The translations under genes were made by a program, and so were the position numbers. Below the pieces are notes generated by a model, which saw nothing but the letters and a program-made list of their open reading frames with translations, ran no database searches and was not told the origin of the DNA. Of a DNA stretch of 54,589 bases, positions 1 through 8,665 are shown piece by piece; the first letter of the stretch is position 1, and every line of letters starts with the position of its first letter. The stretch spans positions 1-54,589 of the forward strand of contig JAIBDD010000002.1 in NCBI GenBank assembly GCA_024679565.1, in the 5' to 3' direction. The stretch comes from Bacteroidota bacterium. Its GTDB lineage: Bacteria; Bacteroidota; Bacteroidia; NS11-12g; UBA9320.

Positions 1-1366
1 TGAGTTTAGAGATAAGGTGCCAGCAGGCGATTATTCCAGCATGTTGCCTTGGTGGGATAAAGCACGTAAAGGAGAGAAAAATGTTACCTGGCCCGGAAAA
101 ATTGAACATTTTGCTTTGAGTTCTGGCACATCTGATGGTGCATCGAAATACATTCCAGTTTCACCAGAAATGGTTAAGGCAATTAGGCGTGCAAGTATGC
201 GTCAGGTGCTTTCCATTGCACGTACAGACATGCCAAAAGACCACATGACCAAACACTGGTTAATGATTGGAGGAAGCACTTCTTTAAATTATAATGGTAT
301 TTATTATGCCGGAGATTTAAGCGGTATCACAACCAGTAAGATTCCGCCTATATTTCAGCGTGTCTCCAAGCCAGATCCAGAGATTAAGGCAAGTGACAAC
401 TGGCAAGAAAAAATTGATCGAATCACTGCTGAAGCACCGAATTGGGATGTAAGCATGGTGGCTGGGGTACCCGCATGGATCCAACTGCTGTTTCAGAATA
501 TAATAGACACCTACAACTTAAAGAACATCCACGAGATATGGCCACATTTAGAGGTGTATATACATGGAGGGGTCTCTATAAAACCATATAAATCTGGAAT
601 AAACCGTTTGCTAGGTAAACCAATTAAATATTTTGAAACATACCTAGCTTCAGAGGGCTTTATTGCTTTTCAAAACCGACAAAACAACAATGGCGGAATG
701 CGCATGTTGCTGCGCAATGGCATTTTCTATGAGTTTGTGCGTTTCGATAAATCCAACTTTGACGAGAACTATAAACTACGTTCTACGGCCAAAGCTGTTC
801 CAATGTGGGAAGCAGAAGAAAATGTAGAATACGCTTTATTGCTTTCGACTTGCTCAGGTGCGTGGCGCTATCTTATCGGCGACACGATAAAATTCAAAAA
901 TCTTAAGAAACGAGAGATAATAATTACTGGACGCACCAAACATTTCTTGAGTTTGGTTGGTGAGCATTTAAGCGTCGATAACATGACCAACTCAGTAAAC
1001 ATGTTGGCTGATGCGCTCCAAGAAAACTTTGAAGAATTTACCGTTTTCGGAACCTCAAATAATAGTGTATTTGGTCATCAGTGGTATATCGGAACGCATA
1101 ATGCCGATTTGATTGAACAAAATCATACAGCACAATTGGATGCTTTTTTAAGTGAATTGAATGATGATTATGCTGTTGAGCGTAGTCATGCTCTCCAACA
1201 AATTGAGGTGTCTTTTATTCCTATTCAATGGTTCAATGAATGGATGAAATTGAATGGTAAAGAAGGGTCGCAACACAAATTTCCGAGGGTAATGTCTGGT
1301 ACTACATTAAATAACTGGCAATCGTTTTTACTTGATAAAGGGATTGAACGTGTTTCACCTGCGTAG
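1..1366 (+). CDS. GH3 family adenylating enzyme (GH3 auxin-responsive promoter family protein), 5' truncated
   Basis: The frame is open to the left edge of the window, so the N-terminus is missing; a GTG at position 17 is probably not the true start. About 455 residues remain of a family usually near 500. GH3 proteins belong to the ANL acyl-adenylating superfamily; plant members conjugate amino acids to hormone acids, while the bacterial substrate is not known. The three nucleotide-binding motifs are visible: SSGTSDGASK near the start, YLASEGF in the middle and YLIGDTIKF later, followed by the ITGRTKHFLS stretch of the C-terminal domain. No signal peptide can be judged. It converges on dusB with a 3-base gap. 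The family call is firm and the substrate is unknown. Confidence 0.88.
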   Translation, partial: EFRDKVPAGDYSSMLPWWDKARKGEKNVTWPGKIEHFALSSGTSDGASKYIPVSPEMVKAIRRASMRQVLSIARTDMPKDHMTKHWLMIGGSTSLNYNGIYYAGDLSGITTSKIPPIFQRVSKPDPEIKASDNWQEKIDRITAEAPNWDVSMVAGVPAWIQLLFQNIIDTYNLKNIHEIWPHLEVYIHGGVSIKPYKSGINRLLGKPIKYFETYLASEGFIAFQNRQNNNGGMRMLLRNGIFYEFVRFDKSNFDENYKLRSTAKAVPMWEAEENVEYALLLSTCSGAWRYLIGDTIKFKNLKKREIIITGRTKHFLSLVGEHLSVDNMTNSVNMLADALQENFEEFTVFGTSNNSVFGHQWYIGTHNADLIEQNHTAQLDAFLSELNDDYAVERSHALQQIEVSFIPIQWFNEWMKLNGKEGSQHKFPRVMSGTTLNNWQSFLLDKGIERVSPA

Positions 1367-1369
1367 TGT

Positions 1370-2359
1370 CTACACCAAAACGTCTGTGTAATACGCACGC
1401 AGTTCCGAAATTATTTGACGCACTTCATCTGGCTCATTTGCCGTAACCAATCGCATTCGGTTAGGTTTAAAGTTGGCTATCCCTTTAAAGTAGTTGGCAT
1501 AATGACGACGCATTTCAAAAATTCCAAGACGTTCACCTTTCCATTTTAAACTTTCTTCGAAGTGCTGTTCACATGTGTCAATTCGCTCTACCATTGTAGG
1601 GCCTGGTAATAATTCACCCGTTTTAAAATAGTGCTTTATCTCTCTAAATATCCATGGGTGCCCAATACTCGCTCTACCTATCATTATTCCCTGAACACCG
1701 TATTCATCCCTCATTTGCTTCGCTTTTTGAGGTGAATTCACATCTCCATTACCAAAAATCGGAATATGAATTTTAGGGTCTTGTGCAATTTCGCCAATTA
1801 AAGTCCAATCGGCCTCTCCTTTGTACATCTGTACACGGGTTCTTCCATGTATACTCAACGCTTGTATACCAACGTCTTGTAACCGGTAAGCAACATCCTT
1901 GATAAATTTAGATTTATTGTCCCAGCCTAAACGCGTTTTTACCGTAACCGGTAGATGTGTTGACTTCACAATCTCCGCCGTCATCTCCACCATTTTAGGT
2001 ACATCTTGTAACAAAGCAGCACCAGCTCCTTTACAGGCAACTGCTTTGACCGGGCAACCATAATTGATGTCGATTAAATCTGGTTTTGCTTCAGTGGCGA
2101 TCTCGGTGGCTTCTTTCATCACATCAATATCGCTCCCAAAAATCTGAATACCCATTGGTCTTTCGTAACCGAATATGTCGAGTTTTTGTGTGCTTTTGGC
2201 TGCGTCACGTATGAGCCCCTCAGATGAGATAAACTCAGTGTACATCATATCAACCCCATGTTCCTTGCACACTGCGCGAAACGGGGGGTCACTGACATCC
2301 TCCATTGGGGCTAATAGTAAGGGGAACTCCCCAAGGCTTATATCACCGATTTTTATCAC
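1370..2359 (-). CDS. dusB: tRNA-dihydrouridine synthase DusB
   Basis: FMN-dependent enzyme that reduces uridines in the tRNA D-arm. The 329-residue protein has the full TIM-barrel pattern: APMEDVSDPPFR at the N-terminus, the INYGCPVKAV segment with the catalytic Cys, VKTRLGW, the SIHGRTR motif, and IFGNGDV plus GIMIGRASIGHPWIF for phosphate and FMN binding. The start is a GTG at 2359-2357; an in-frame stop lies a few codons upstream, so no longer start is likely. The gene is divergent from the CPBP protease gene with only 21 bases between the two starts. DusB is the usual housekeeping member in Bacteroidota. Confidence 0.93.
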   Translation of the reverse strand: MIKIGDISLGEFPLLLAPMEDVSDPPFRAVCKEHGVDMMYTEFISSEGLIRDAAKSTQKLDIFGYERPMGIQIFGSDIDVMKEATEIATEAKPDLIDINYGCPVKAVACKGAGAALLQDVPKMVEMTAEIVKSTHLPVTVKTRLGWDNKSKFIKDVAYRLQDVGIQALSIHGRTRVQMYKGEADWTLIGEIAQDPKIHIPIFGNGDVNSPQKAKQMRDEYGVQGIMIGRASIGHPWIFREIKHYFKTGELLPGPTMVERIDTCEQHFEESLKWKGERLGIFEMRRHYANYFKGIANFKPNRMRLVTANEPDEVRQIISELRAYYTDVLV

Positions 2360-2364
2360 CTTTG

Positions 2365-2372
2365 CAAAGATA
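2365..2372 (-). promoter_or_regulatory. putative -7 box (TATCTTTG) for dusB
   Basis: An exact TAnnTTTG match on the minus strand ends 5 bases before the dusB GTG. Transcription from it would give a leaderless or almost leaderless mRNA. No clear -33 TTTG was found at the usual distance. Confidence 0.4.
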
Positions 2373-2380
2373 ATTCATCC

Positions 2381-3295
2381 ATGCAAAACAGAGTACAATC
2401 AAAAGTCAGTGGAATCTCCCACTTTTTTCTAGCTGTTGGGATATTAATCTTATCGCTGTTTGCCATGACCGGAGTTGCGATGATTATAGTGCAAAAAGTA
2501 TATGGGATGAGTCTTGATTCTCTATCCACGTTCTCTTTGGCTGACGCAACACTTACTGAAACAATGGCCCTTAAAGTGGCCCAGTTTATAATCGCCCTTT
2601 CTTTCGTGATAGCCGGTTTTGTTTGTGCCAAGACTTTCAGACAAAATTTTGCCTCCTTCACTAATATAAAAACGCGTATACATCCACTACATCTTATCAT
2701 TGGAATAGCATTGCTGGTATGTTTAATTCCTATTGTAGACGGTCTTGTTCGTTTTAATGCGTCATGGTCTTTCCCAGAAAACATGGCACAGTCGTTTACA
2801 GAACTAGAAGAGAAAAGCAACCATACCTACGCCCTATTTCTAAAGTTTAATACAGGCAGTCAGTTTATTATTAACTTGTTGATTATGAGTGTATTGGCAG
2901 CCGTTGGTGAAGAAATATTCTTTCGAGGAATCCTTTTACGGGTGCTTTCTAAATGGTTTGGAAACATTCATGTTGGTATACTAACGTCTGCCTTGATATT
3001 CACCCTTGTCCATTTTCAGCCATACAAGATTCTACCCATGCTCACCCTTGGTATATTTTTAGGGTATGTTTATTACCGTACAAAATCAATCTGGGTTCCA
3101 ATATGTATCCATGCCATTAACAACGCCATTGTTGTAGTAGGTGATTGGGCTGAGCAAACCGGGAAGTCGTTACCCATATTTAGTGCAGAGTTTCAATTCA
3201 CGGAATTACAAATAATCTTAAGTATTCTTGCATTCGTCGGAATTGGTTTCCTTTTTTGGAAAAAGACCAAAGACAACGACTTTAGTTATGAATAA
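2381..3295 (+). CDS. CPBP family intramembrane metalloprotease (type II CAAX endopeptidase-like)
   Basis: A 304-residue multi-spanning membrane protein with several hydrophobic segments. The three signature motifs of the CPBP/Rce1 family are present: EEIFFRG (EExxxR) near residue 180, FTLVHFQP (FxxxH) about 30 residues later, and HAINNA (HxxxN) near residue 245. In eukaryotes Rce1 trims prenylated proteins; bacterial members are linked to bacteriocin immunity, signalling or unknown roles, so only the protease fold is supported here. The stop overlaps the cdsA start by 8 bases, so the two are probably co-translated. It is divergent from dusB. Confidence 0.88.
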   Translation: MQNRVQSKVSGISHFFLAVGILILSLFAMTGVAMIIVQKVYGMSLDSLSTFSLADATLTETMALKVAQFIIALSFVIAGFVCAKTFRQNFASFTNIKTRIHPLHLIIGIALLVCLIPIVDGLVRFNASWSFPENMAQSFTELEEKSNHTYALFLKFNTGSQFIINLLIMSVLAAVGEEIFFRGILLRVLSKWFGNIHVGILTSALIFTLVHFQPYKILPMLTLGIFLGYVYYRTKSIWVPICIHAINNAIVVVGDWAEQTGKSLPIFSAEFQFTELQIILSILAFVGIGFLFWKKTKDNDFSYE

Positions 3296-4130
3296 TCTCA
3301 ATTCTCGCTTACTTGTTGGATCGTTGTACGTTATTGTAACCGTGGTTGCTGTATCGTTTAACCAGTTTGCCGCCGGGCTGTATGTATGGCTAATTCAAGC
3401 ATTTTGCTTGTATGAGTTTTATAAAATTACGATAAACCCAAAGTCTGTTGCTACCATAGTATTTCCAATGCTTATTGGTAGTTTTCTTTTCTTTTTGACT
3501 TATGTCAACCAAGACGCAATCATAAATCTAAAAATGCTATTGTGGTATTTAATACCCTTGTTAGTAGTGTTTTTGAGCTATCTCATTTATTACAAATCAG
3601 AAAACTTACTCTTTGAGGCAGGACAAATGGTGTTTGGTTGGGTATATATAAGTATTCCACTCGCGTTTTTATTGCGGGTCGGAAACTTGAGTTTTGATGT
3701 GAGCGTTACAGAACTGTTGCCATACAATGGCCTTTTACTTTTGCTCATTTTCGTTCTTATATGGGCAAACGACTCTTTTGCCTATTTGGTTGGGAAGAAA
3801 TTTGGGAGAACCAAACTTGCACCTCAGTTGTCACCCAAAAAAACGATAGAAGGTTTTATTGGTGGAATTTTTTTTTCAGTGATCTTCGGCCTATTGATTC
3901 ATACCTTCTTCCCCTTTTTAGACCGTATTCATTTCGTTGCATTGGCACTAATTTGTTCGATTATTGGCACCTTAGGTGACCTATTTGAATCAAAAATCAA
4001 ACGCCAATTGGGCATAAAAGACTCGGGCACAGCACTAGGTGGACACGGTGGATTTCTGGACAGAATGGACTCAATAATTTTGGCATCACCTGCGTGTTTT
4101 TATTATTTGAATCATTTCGCAGTCGTATAA
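3288..4130 (+). CDS. cdsA: phosphatidate cytidylyltransferase
   Basis: Makes CDP-diacylglycerol from phosphatidate and CTP in the inner membrane, the common precursor of PE and anionic phospholipids. The ATG at 3288, inside the CPBP coding end, gives a 280-residue protein that begins with a membrane segment; a longer in-frame start at 3228 lies deep in the upstream gene and is unlikely. About seven to eight hydrophobic helices are visible. The C-terminal signature is clear: GTLGDLFESKIKR followed by KDSG, HGGFLDRMDS. Psd, further along the same strand, uses the downstream product of this pathway. Confidence 0.93.
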   Translation: MNNLNSRLLVGSLYVIVTVVAVSFNQFAAGLYVWLIQAFCLYEFYKITINPKSVATIVFPMLIGSFLFFLTYVNQDAIINLKMLLWYLIPLLVVFLSYLIYYKSENLLFEAGQMVFGWVYISIPLAFLLRVGNLSFDVSVTELLPYNGLLLLLIFVLIWANDSFAYLVGKKFGRTKLAPQLSPKKTIEGFIGGIFFSVIFGLLIHTFFPFLDRIHFVALALICSIIGTLGDLFESKIKRQLGIKDSGTALGGHGGFLDRMDSIILASPACFYYLNHFAVV

Positions 4131-4165
4131 CTACCAAAGGTTAAAAAAAAAGCCACTAACAGTTG

Positions 4166-4194
4166 TTTGGCTGCAAATTAATTAGATAGCTTTG
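4166..4194 (+). promoter_or_regulatory. Bacteroidota-type promoter for the glutamate dehydrogenase gene
   Basis: TTTG at 4166-4169, a 17-base spacer, then TAGCTTTG at 4187-4194. This matches the TTTG / TAnnTTTG (-33/-7) consensus. It lies 23 bases before the ATG at 4218 in the 87-base gap after cdsA. Confidence 0.7.
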
Positions 4195-4217
4195 CCGTAA
4201 ATTTTTCGAAAAAATAC

Positions 4218-5498
4218 ATGAGTTCTAGATACAAAGAACCCGCCCCAATTAAGGATCATCTTAACCCATTGGATTCAATGATGGAAAGATTTTCTGAAGC
4301 AACCAAAATCTTAGGATTAGACGATTCAACTTACGATGCTTTAAAGTCTCCTGAAAAAAGTGTAACCGTAAATCTTTCGGTAACGATGGACGACGGCACT
4401 ATTAAAATATTTGAAGGTCATCGTGTTATTCATTCTGCCAATTTAGGCCCATCCAAAGGTGGAATACGTTATTCGCTAGGGGTGACTTTAGACGAAGTAA
4501 AGGCATTAGCTGCCTGGATGACTTGGAAGTGTGCAGTTGTAGGAATTCCTTACGGTGGTGCTAAAGGAGGGATAAAATGTGACCCAAGAACCATGAGTAC
4601 CGGGGAATTAGAAAGGCTTACAAGAGCATACACCAATTCCATGAGTAATGTTTTTGGTCCGGAACGTGATATACCCGCTCCAGATGTTGGAACAAACCCA
4701 CAAACTATGGCTTGGATAATGGATGAATACTCTAAGCTTAAAGGGGTATCTAGTCCTGCTGTGGTTACCGGAAAACCGATTGTCTTAGGAGGATCTAATG
4801 GTCGTATCGAAGCAACAGGTCGTGGTGTAATGGTGTCTGCAAGGTCTGCCATGGGTAAATTAAAAATGAACCCAAGTAAATCAACAGCTGCTGTTCAAGG
4901 ATTTGGTAATGTTGGGTCAATTAGCGCAAAGCTATTGGAAGAACAAGGTGTTACTATTGTTGCGATATCAGACGTATCAGGTGCGTACTTCAACCCGAAC
5001 GGTATTGACATTCAAGACGCCATTGGGTATACGTCAAAAAACAACGGAACATTGGAAGGATTCACCAAAGGTGATATCATTACCAATGACGAATTGTTAG
5101 AATTAGATGTTGATGTGTTGGTACCTGCTGCATTAGAAGATCAAATAACAGCAGAAAACGCATCAAGAATAAAAGCTAAACTTATAGTAGAAGGCGCAAA
5201 CGGTCCTACTTCTTCTGGTGCAGATAAAATATTAAATGACGCTGGTATAATGGTTATTCCAGACATTTTAGCCAACGCTGGCGGTGTTTCTGTTTCATAT
5301 TTCGAATGGGTTCAAAATCGTTTGGGTTATTTTTGGACAGAAGAACGTGTTAATAGGAGAGCAGATCGAATCATGAAACAAGCATTCGAAACTGTATATC
5401 AAGCATCACGTAAGTATAAAGTAGACATGCGTATTGCAGCATACATCGTTGCGATCGACAAAGTTGCTAGTACCAAAAGGTTACGCGGAACATATTAA
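4218..5498 (+). CDS. Glu/Leu/Phe/Val dehydrogenase family protein (glutamate dehydrogenase)
   Basis: A 426-residue NAD(P)-dependent amino-acid dehydrogenase interconverting glutamate and 2-oxoglutarate plus ammonia. Visible motifs: GPSKGGIRY and the catalytic PYGGAKGGIKCDP region with the active-site Lys near residue 115, then PAPDVGTNPQTMAW, and the Rossmann segment AVQGFGNVGS. VEGANGPT and ILANAGGVSVSYFEWVQN are typical of glutamate dehydrogenases of the RocG/GudB size class. It has its own promoter upstream. Its TAA shares a base with the psd ATG (TAATG), suggesting coupled translation although the functions are unrelated. Cofactor preference cannot be read safely. Confidence 0.92.
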   Translation: MSSRYKEPAPIKDHLNPLDSMMERFSEATKILGLDDSTYDALKSPEKSVTVNLSVTMDDGTIKIFEGHRVIHSANLGPSKGGIRYSLGVTLDEVKALAAWMTWKCAVVGIPYGGAKGGIKCDPRTMSTGELERLTRAYTNSMSNVFGPERDIPAPDVGTNPQTMAWIMDEYSKLKGVSSPAVVTGKPIVLGGSNGRIEATGRGVMVSARSAMGKLKMNPSKSTAAVQGFGNVGSISAKLLEEQGVTIVAISDVSGAYFNPNGIDIQDAIGYTSKNNGTLEGFTKGDIITNDELLELDVDVLVPAALEDQITAENASRIKAKLIVEGANGPTSSGADKILNDAGIMVIPDILANAGGVSVSYFEWVQNRLGYFWTEERVNRRADRIMKQAFETVYQASRKYKVDMRIAAYIVAIDKVASTKRLRGTY

Positions 5499-6148
5499 TG
5501 ATTCATAAAGAAGGGTATACCATTTTAATTACGACACTAATCATTGTTAGTGTGATTGTCTTTCTGGTTTTTAAGTATACCGGAATTTCATGGGTTAAAT
5601 ACTTAACCTTAGCCGCAGGTGTTGTTATTTTTGGTTTATTTCTGCAATTTTTCAGAAACCCTGCCCGTCATACCGTTATAGATGCCCATCATGTTATCGC
5701 TCCTGCCGACGGCAAAGTTGTAGTGATAGAAGAAGTTGAGGAACCCGAATATTTTGAAGGCAAGCGCATACAACTTAGTATTTTCATGTCACCCTTAAAC
5801 GTACATGTGAATCGAAATCCAATTTCGGGCACTGTGAGCTATTTTAAATATCATCCAGGCGAATACCTAGTAGCTTGGCACCCGAAGTCGTCTACATTAA
5901 ACGAACGTACCACAACAGTAATTAAAAACGATGCTGGTACTGAAGTTCTATTTAGACAAATAGCTGGTGCTGTTGCACGTCGTATTTGTTATTATGTGGA
6001 TACAGGCGACACGGTAACCCAAGGCGAAGAAATGGGTTTCATCAAATTCGGTAGTCGCATAGACGTTTTCCTCCCAATTGGCACCAAAATAAATGTCAAC
6101 TTAAATGACATTACGCGTGGTGGTGAAACTGTATTAGCAGAGATTTAA
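5498..6148 (+). CDS. psd: phosphatidylserine decarboxylase family protein (short form)
   Basis: Converts phosphatidylserine to phosphatidylethanolamine. The 216-residue protein has two N-terminal membrane segments and then the domain of the short PSD/archaetidylserine decarboxylase class: APADGKVV, LSIFMSPLNVHVNR, YHPGEYLVAWHPKS and NERTTT. Near the C-terminus GFIKFGSRIDVF carries the Gly-Ser self-cleavage site that generates the pyruvoyl cofactor. The start overlaps the stop of the dehydrogenase gene (TAATG). With cdsA it covers two steps of PE synthesis; PS synthase is not in the window. Its stop overlaps that of the convergent LVIVD gene by 4 bases. Confidence 0.92.
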   Translation: MIHKEGYTILITTLIIVSVIVFLVFKYTGISWVKYLTLAAGVVIFGLFLQFFRNPARHTVIDAHHVIAPADGKVVVIEEVEEPEYFEGKRIQLSIFMSPLNVHVNRNPISGTVSYFKYHPGEYLVAWHPKSSTLNERTTTVIKNDAGTEVLFRQIAGAVARRICYYVDTGDTVTQGEEMGFIKFGSRIDVFLPIGTKINVNLNDITRGGETVLAEI

Positions 6149-7410
6149 ATCGATTTAATCTCGTAAACCTTACTTAATAATACCAAATTTGACGGATCAG
6201 TATAGTCATATTGATAAACACCGTCTTTTGCTGTAACAATAAGAAGCTTGTTTAATGGAATAACGTCCACTGGTCTTATATCCGTTAACTCGCTAAGCAA
6301 GTTACTTGTAATTTCCGTTGAGTTGGTTGCGTCATAAACCTTTAACCCAAAATCATCTTCACAGACAAATAAGGTGTTTCCATCAATCCCCAAACCCAGA
6401 GGATAGGTCATATCATACTCCGCTAGTTGAATTGGATTTTTCACATTAGTTACATCATACACATACAACGAATTTCGTGCGCCTCCACACCGAGCGCCTC
6501 CATGTGTGGTCACATACGCAATGTTGTTTTGAACCACCACTGGATCGCATGATCTGAAATGCTCCGCCGTACTTTCATGTGCTGGGTTTCCAGGATTTAC
6601 GGAGTGATTAAAAATTTGCATCCCCGTTGTGGTGCCAATAAACAAATAATCACCTATCGGAAATATCGTTTCTATGGTGCTGTTCATCCAACTACTAATA
6701 TCTTTCACCTTCGCTTTTTGTGGGTCTGCCCCATTCGAAATATCGATAGCCAAGAGGTTTAAATTATCAACGGCATATATGTAGTCGTTTACAACCGTCA
6801 TGCGCGCCGTTGAACCACCTGTTCCACTACCCCTCGACTCTGCTCCTGAGCCTGCGTCAAGTACAGCCACGTTGTCGTCTTGGACACCAAAAGTAAATCC
6901 CGACCCTTCGCAATCATATGATTCGTCAGTCACCCATCGTTCCACTTCAATTTTGTCTATCGCCATGGAGTCTGTTTTGGTTTCAAACAAATCAAACACA
7001 TTTTCATTTCGATCGACTAGGGTAAAAATGCCTTGATTCATCTGGATAGTAACTAAATCATTTGCGCTATTTGCGTACAAATAATCTCCTTTAATAACAA
7101 CATCCGTACATCCGTCTAAGCGAACAAATTTGATGTTTTGTGGTGCAGAAGGGTTCCTGTTATCAATAACATGAATACCTGTAAATCGGTCGACTACAAA
7201 TAATAGGTCACCAAATACGTACAGTTTGCCTGGTCTATCAATTTCCTTTGGACCTTGAGAATCAAAAGAATTCCTTATGTCTGTCAAAGATTTATAGACT
7301 GTTACCGTTTCGATTAGTTTATACGTATCGGTACACTTATCGGAACAAGATGTTAAAATACCAGCAGTTAAAACGATTAAGGCGATTGAACGACTAAATA
7401 GTGATTTCAT
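6145..7410 (-). CDS. LVIVD repeat-containing lipoprotein
   Basis: A 421-residue protein with a lipoprotein signal (hydrophobic stretch ending in LTSC, Cys at about residue 22), so probably lipid-anchored outside the cytoplasm. The rest is a chain of short beta repeats of the LVIVD type, such as LFVVDRFTGIHVID, YIYAVDNLNLLAIDI, YLFIGTTTGMQIF and LFVCEDDFGLKVYD, which fold as a beta-propeller. There are no catalytic residues to point to; the family is common in Bacteroidota and its role is unknown. A Gly/Ser-rich linker (about residues 189-201) interrupts the propeller. The gene converges on psd with a 4-base overlap. Confidence 0.8.
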   Translation of the reverse strand: MKSLFSRSIALIVLTAGILTSCSDKCTDTYKLIETVTVYKSLTDIRNSFDSQGPKEIDRPGKLYVFGDLLFVVDRFTGIHVIDNRNPSAPQNIKFVRLDGCTDVVIKGDYLYANSANDLVTIQMNQGIFTLVDRNENVFDLFETKTDSMAIDKIEVERWVTDESYDCEGSGFTFGVQDDNVAVLDAGSGAESRGSGTGGSTARMTVVNDYIYAVDNLNLLAIDISNGADPQKAKVKDISSWMNSTIETIFPIGDYLFIGTTTGMQIFNHSVNPGNPAHESTAEHFRSCDPVVVQNNIAYVTTHGGARCGGARNSLYVYDVTNVKNPIQLAEYDMTYPLGLGIDGNTLFVCEDDFGLKVYDATNSTEITSNLLSELTDIRPVDVIPLNKLLIVTAKDGVYQYDYTDPSNLVLLSKVYEIKSI

Positions 7411-7543
7411 GATGTTGTTTTAAACCATAAAGTTACGTTATCTCAGTAGCTTCTTGATATGCTGAAAAAAAATTGACACAGATATCATTTTTACATTGTT
7501 ACTTGCAAAGGCCAATAAGGAACCATTAAATTCCGCAATAATT

Positions 7544-8290
7544 ATGTTTTTTCTTCGAACGTGTAACAAACTCTTCCTTTCGCTTTTCATATTGATAAGT
7601 GGGTTTAGCTTGTCGTCTGCTCAAGAAAAAATGGACCATATCATATTAAAATCTGGAGAAATTGTGGCCGGAAACGTGACCACACGTACAGACACAACGG
7701 TAACCATCAACTCTACGCTTCTTGGAGACATTACACTTAAAAGAAAAGATATTGAGAGTATTACCTTCAATACGGTTGGCTTTTCAACCTATAATTACGG
7801 CTATACTAAAAAAGATCCACGGCCAAACTATGACATACCAAAGTGGTATAAATCTTATGGTATAGCAGTAGGTTCTTTTGGTTTGGATTTGGAGGTCGGT
7901 CGTCTGCTAAGTACCTCAGATATTTTAGGGTTTTTTAAATCCGGGATTCGCTTTCCGGCCCGTTATGACATAACAACAATCCCGTTTGAATTGGGTACTG
8001 GGTTTTTTATTGACAGTGCTAAAAAAGACGTGGTGCAGTTTCATGGTGGATACGCCGTATTGCTATCCAGTCGTAATTGGAATAACACAGGTTACACACC
8101 CAGTTGGGTGTATGGAGCCGATTATAGGCACATATTTCCAAATCGTTCTCATCCGCAAAGAGGAACGTATCTTGAATTGGGATATCAAGGAGGCGTATTA
8201 CAACGTGAATTTGTAAATTGGTGGGGTCAGGAGGTTAGTAGAACAGTTAACCGTAACCGATTGAAGTTAACCGTTGGTTGGCTATTTTAA
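7544..8290 (+). CDS. secreted hypothetical protein with probable C-terminal beta-barrel
   Basis: Starting at the ATG at 7544 gives 248 residues beginning with a clean Sec signal peptide (cleavage after SLSSA, before QEK); a longer in-frame start at 7496 would bury that signal, so it was not chosen. After the signal comes a small beta domain with the pattern LKSGEIVAGNVTTRTDTTV and LGDITLKRKDIESITF, seen in many Bacteroidota secreted proteins. The second half alternates aromatic and glycine residues and ends in Phe, as outer-membrane barrels do. No known enzyme motif. It converges on the small CxxC gene with a 6-base gap. Confidence 0.65.
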   Translation: MFFLRTCNKLFLSLFILISGFSLSSAQEKMDHIILKSGEIVAGNVTTRTDTTVTINSTLLGDITLKRKDIESITFNTVGFSTYNYGYTKKDPRPNYDIPKWYKSYGIAVGSFGLDLEVGRLLSTSDILGFFKSGIRFPARYDITTIPFELGTGFFIDSAKKDVVQFHGGYAVLLSSRNWNNTGYTPSWVYGADYRHIFPNRSHPQRGTYLELGYQGGVLQREFVNWWGQEVSRTVNRNRLKLTVGWLF

Positions 8291-8296
8291 CATCCG

Positions 8297-8536
8297 TTAA
8301 GTATACCGTTCTCTCCATTCGAACTTCTTTATTTCTTCTTCCAACGCCCCAGAGTCTATCATTTCTTGGAGTTTAACGTTCACTACTCCTCTAGAGGTAA
8401 GATGCCATAAACCGCATATCTCACATTGATAAACATTTACTGCAGCATTTCCCAGAAACCTAATACGTGTATCAATTAAAGCTACTTCTGCAGCTTCAAT
8501 AGTATCATATTCATTCTTTTTTGTTGAACAAGTCAT
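8297..8536 (-). CDS. small CxxC/His zinc-ribbon-like protein
   Basis: A 79-residue cytoplasmic protein with N-terminal MTCS and a central YQCEICGLWHLTS motif. Small bacterial and phage proteins with the CxxCxxWHLTS pattern are widespread and thought to bind zinc or nucleic acid, but none is functionally defined. The C-terminal part is charged and probably helical. It lies downstream of nrdJ on the same strand, separated by a terminator-like hairpin at 8573-8617, so it may be expressed from readthrough or its own weak promoter. Confidence 0.65.
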   Translation of the reverse strand: MTCSTKKNEYDTIEAAEVALIDTRIRFLGNAAVNVYQCEICGLWHLTSRGVVNVKLQEMIDSGALEEEIKKFEWRERYT

Positions 8537-8572
8537 GTCTTACAACTTTATGGTAACGTTCGTTTACACAAA

Positions 8573-8617
8573 AATAGCCAAGAGATCGTGAAGGGTGACC
8601 TCACAATTCTTGGCTAT
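8573..8617 (-). terminator. long hairpin with U-tract, probable nrdJ terminator
   Basis: Perfect 11-base arms AATAGCCAAGA (8573-8583) and TCTTGGCTATT (8607-8617) enclose a second, smaller stem (GTGAAGG with CCTCAC). On the minus strand the outer arm runs into five T's, so it fits an intrinsic terminator about 50 bases after the nrdJ stop. The internal stem makes it larger than a usual terminator. Confidence 0.6.
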
Positions 8618-8665
8618 TGAATTTATTTATGCGTACCTAAATCAGATTATCTCTGAAATAATTCT

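Noticed and set aside
2356-2820. Minus-strand 154-codon open frame opposite the CPBP gene
   Set aside because: It is the reverse-strand shadow of a clear membrane protease; composition is not protein-like.
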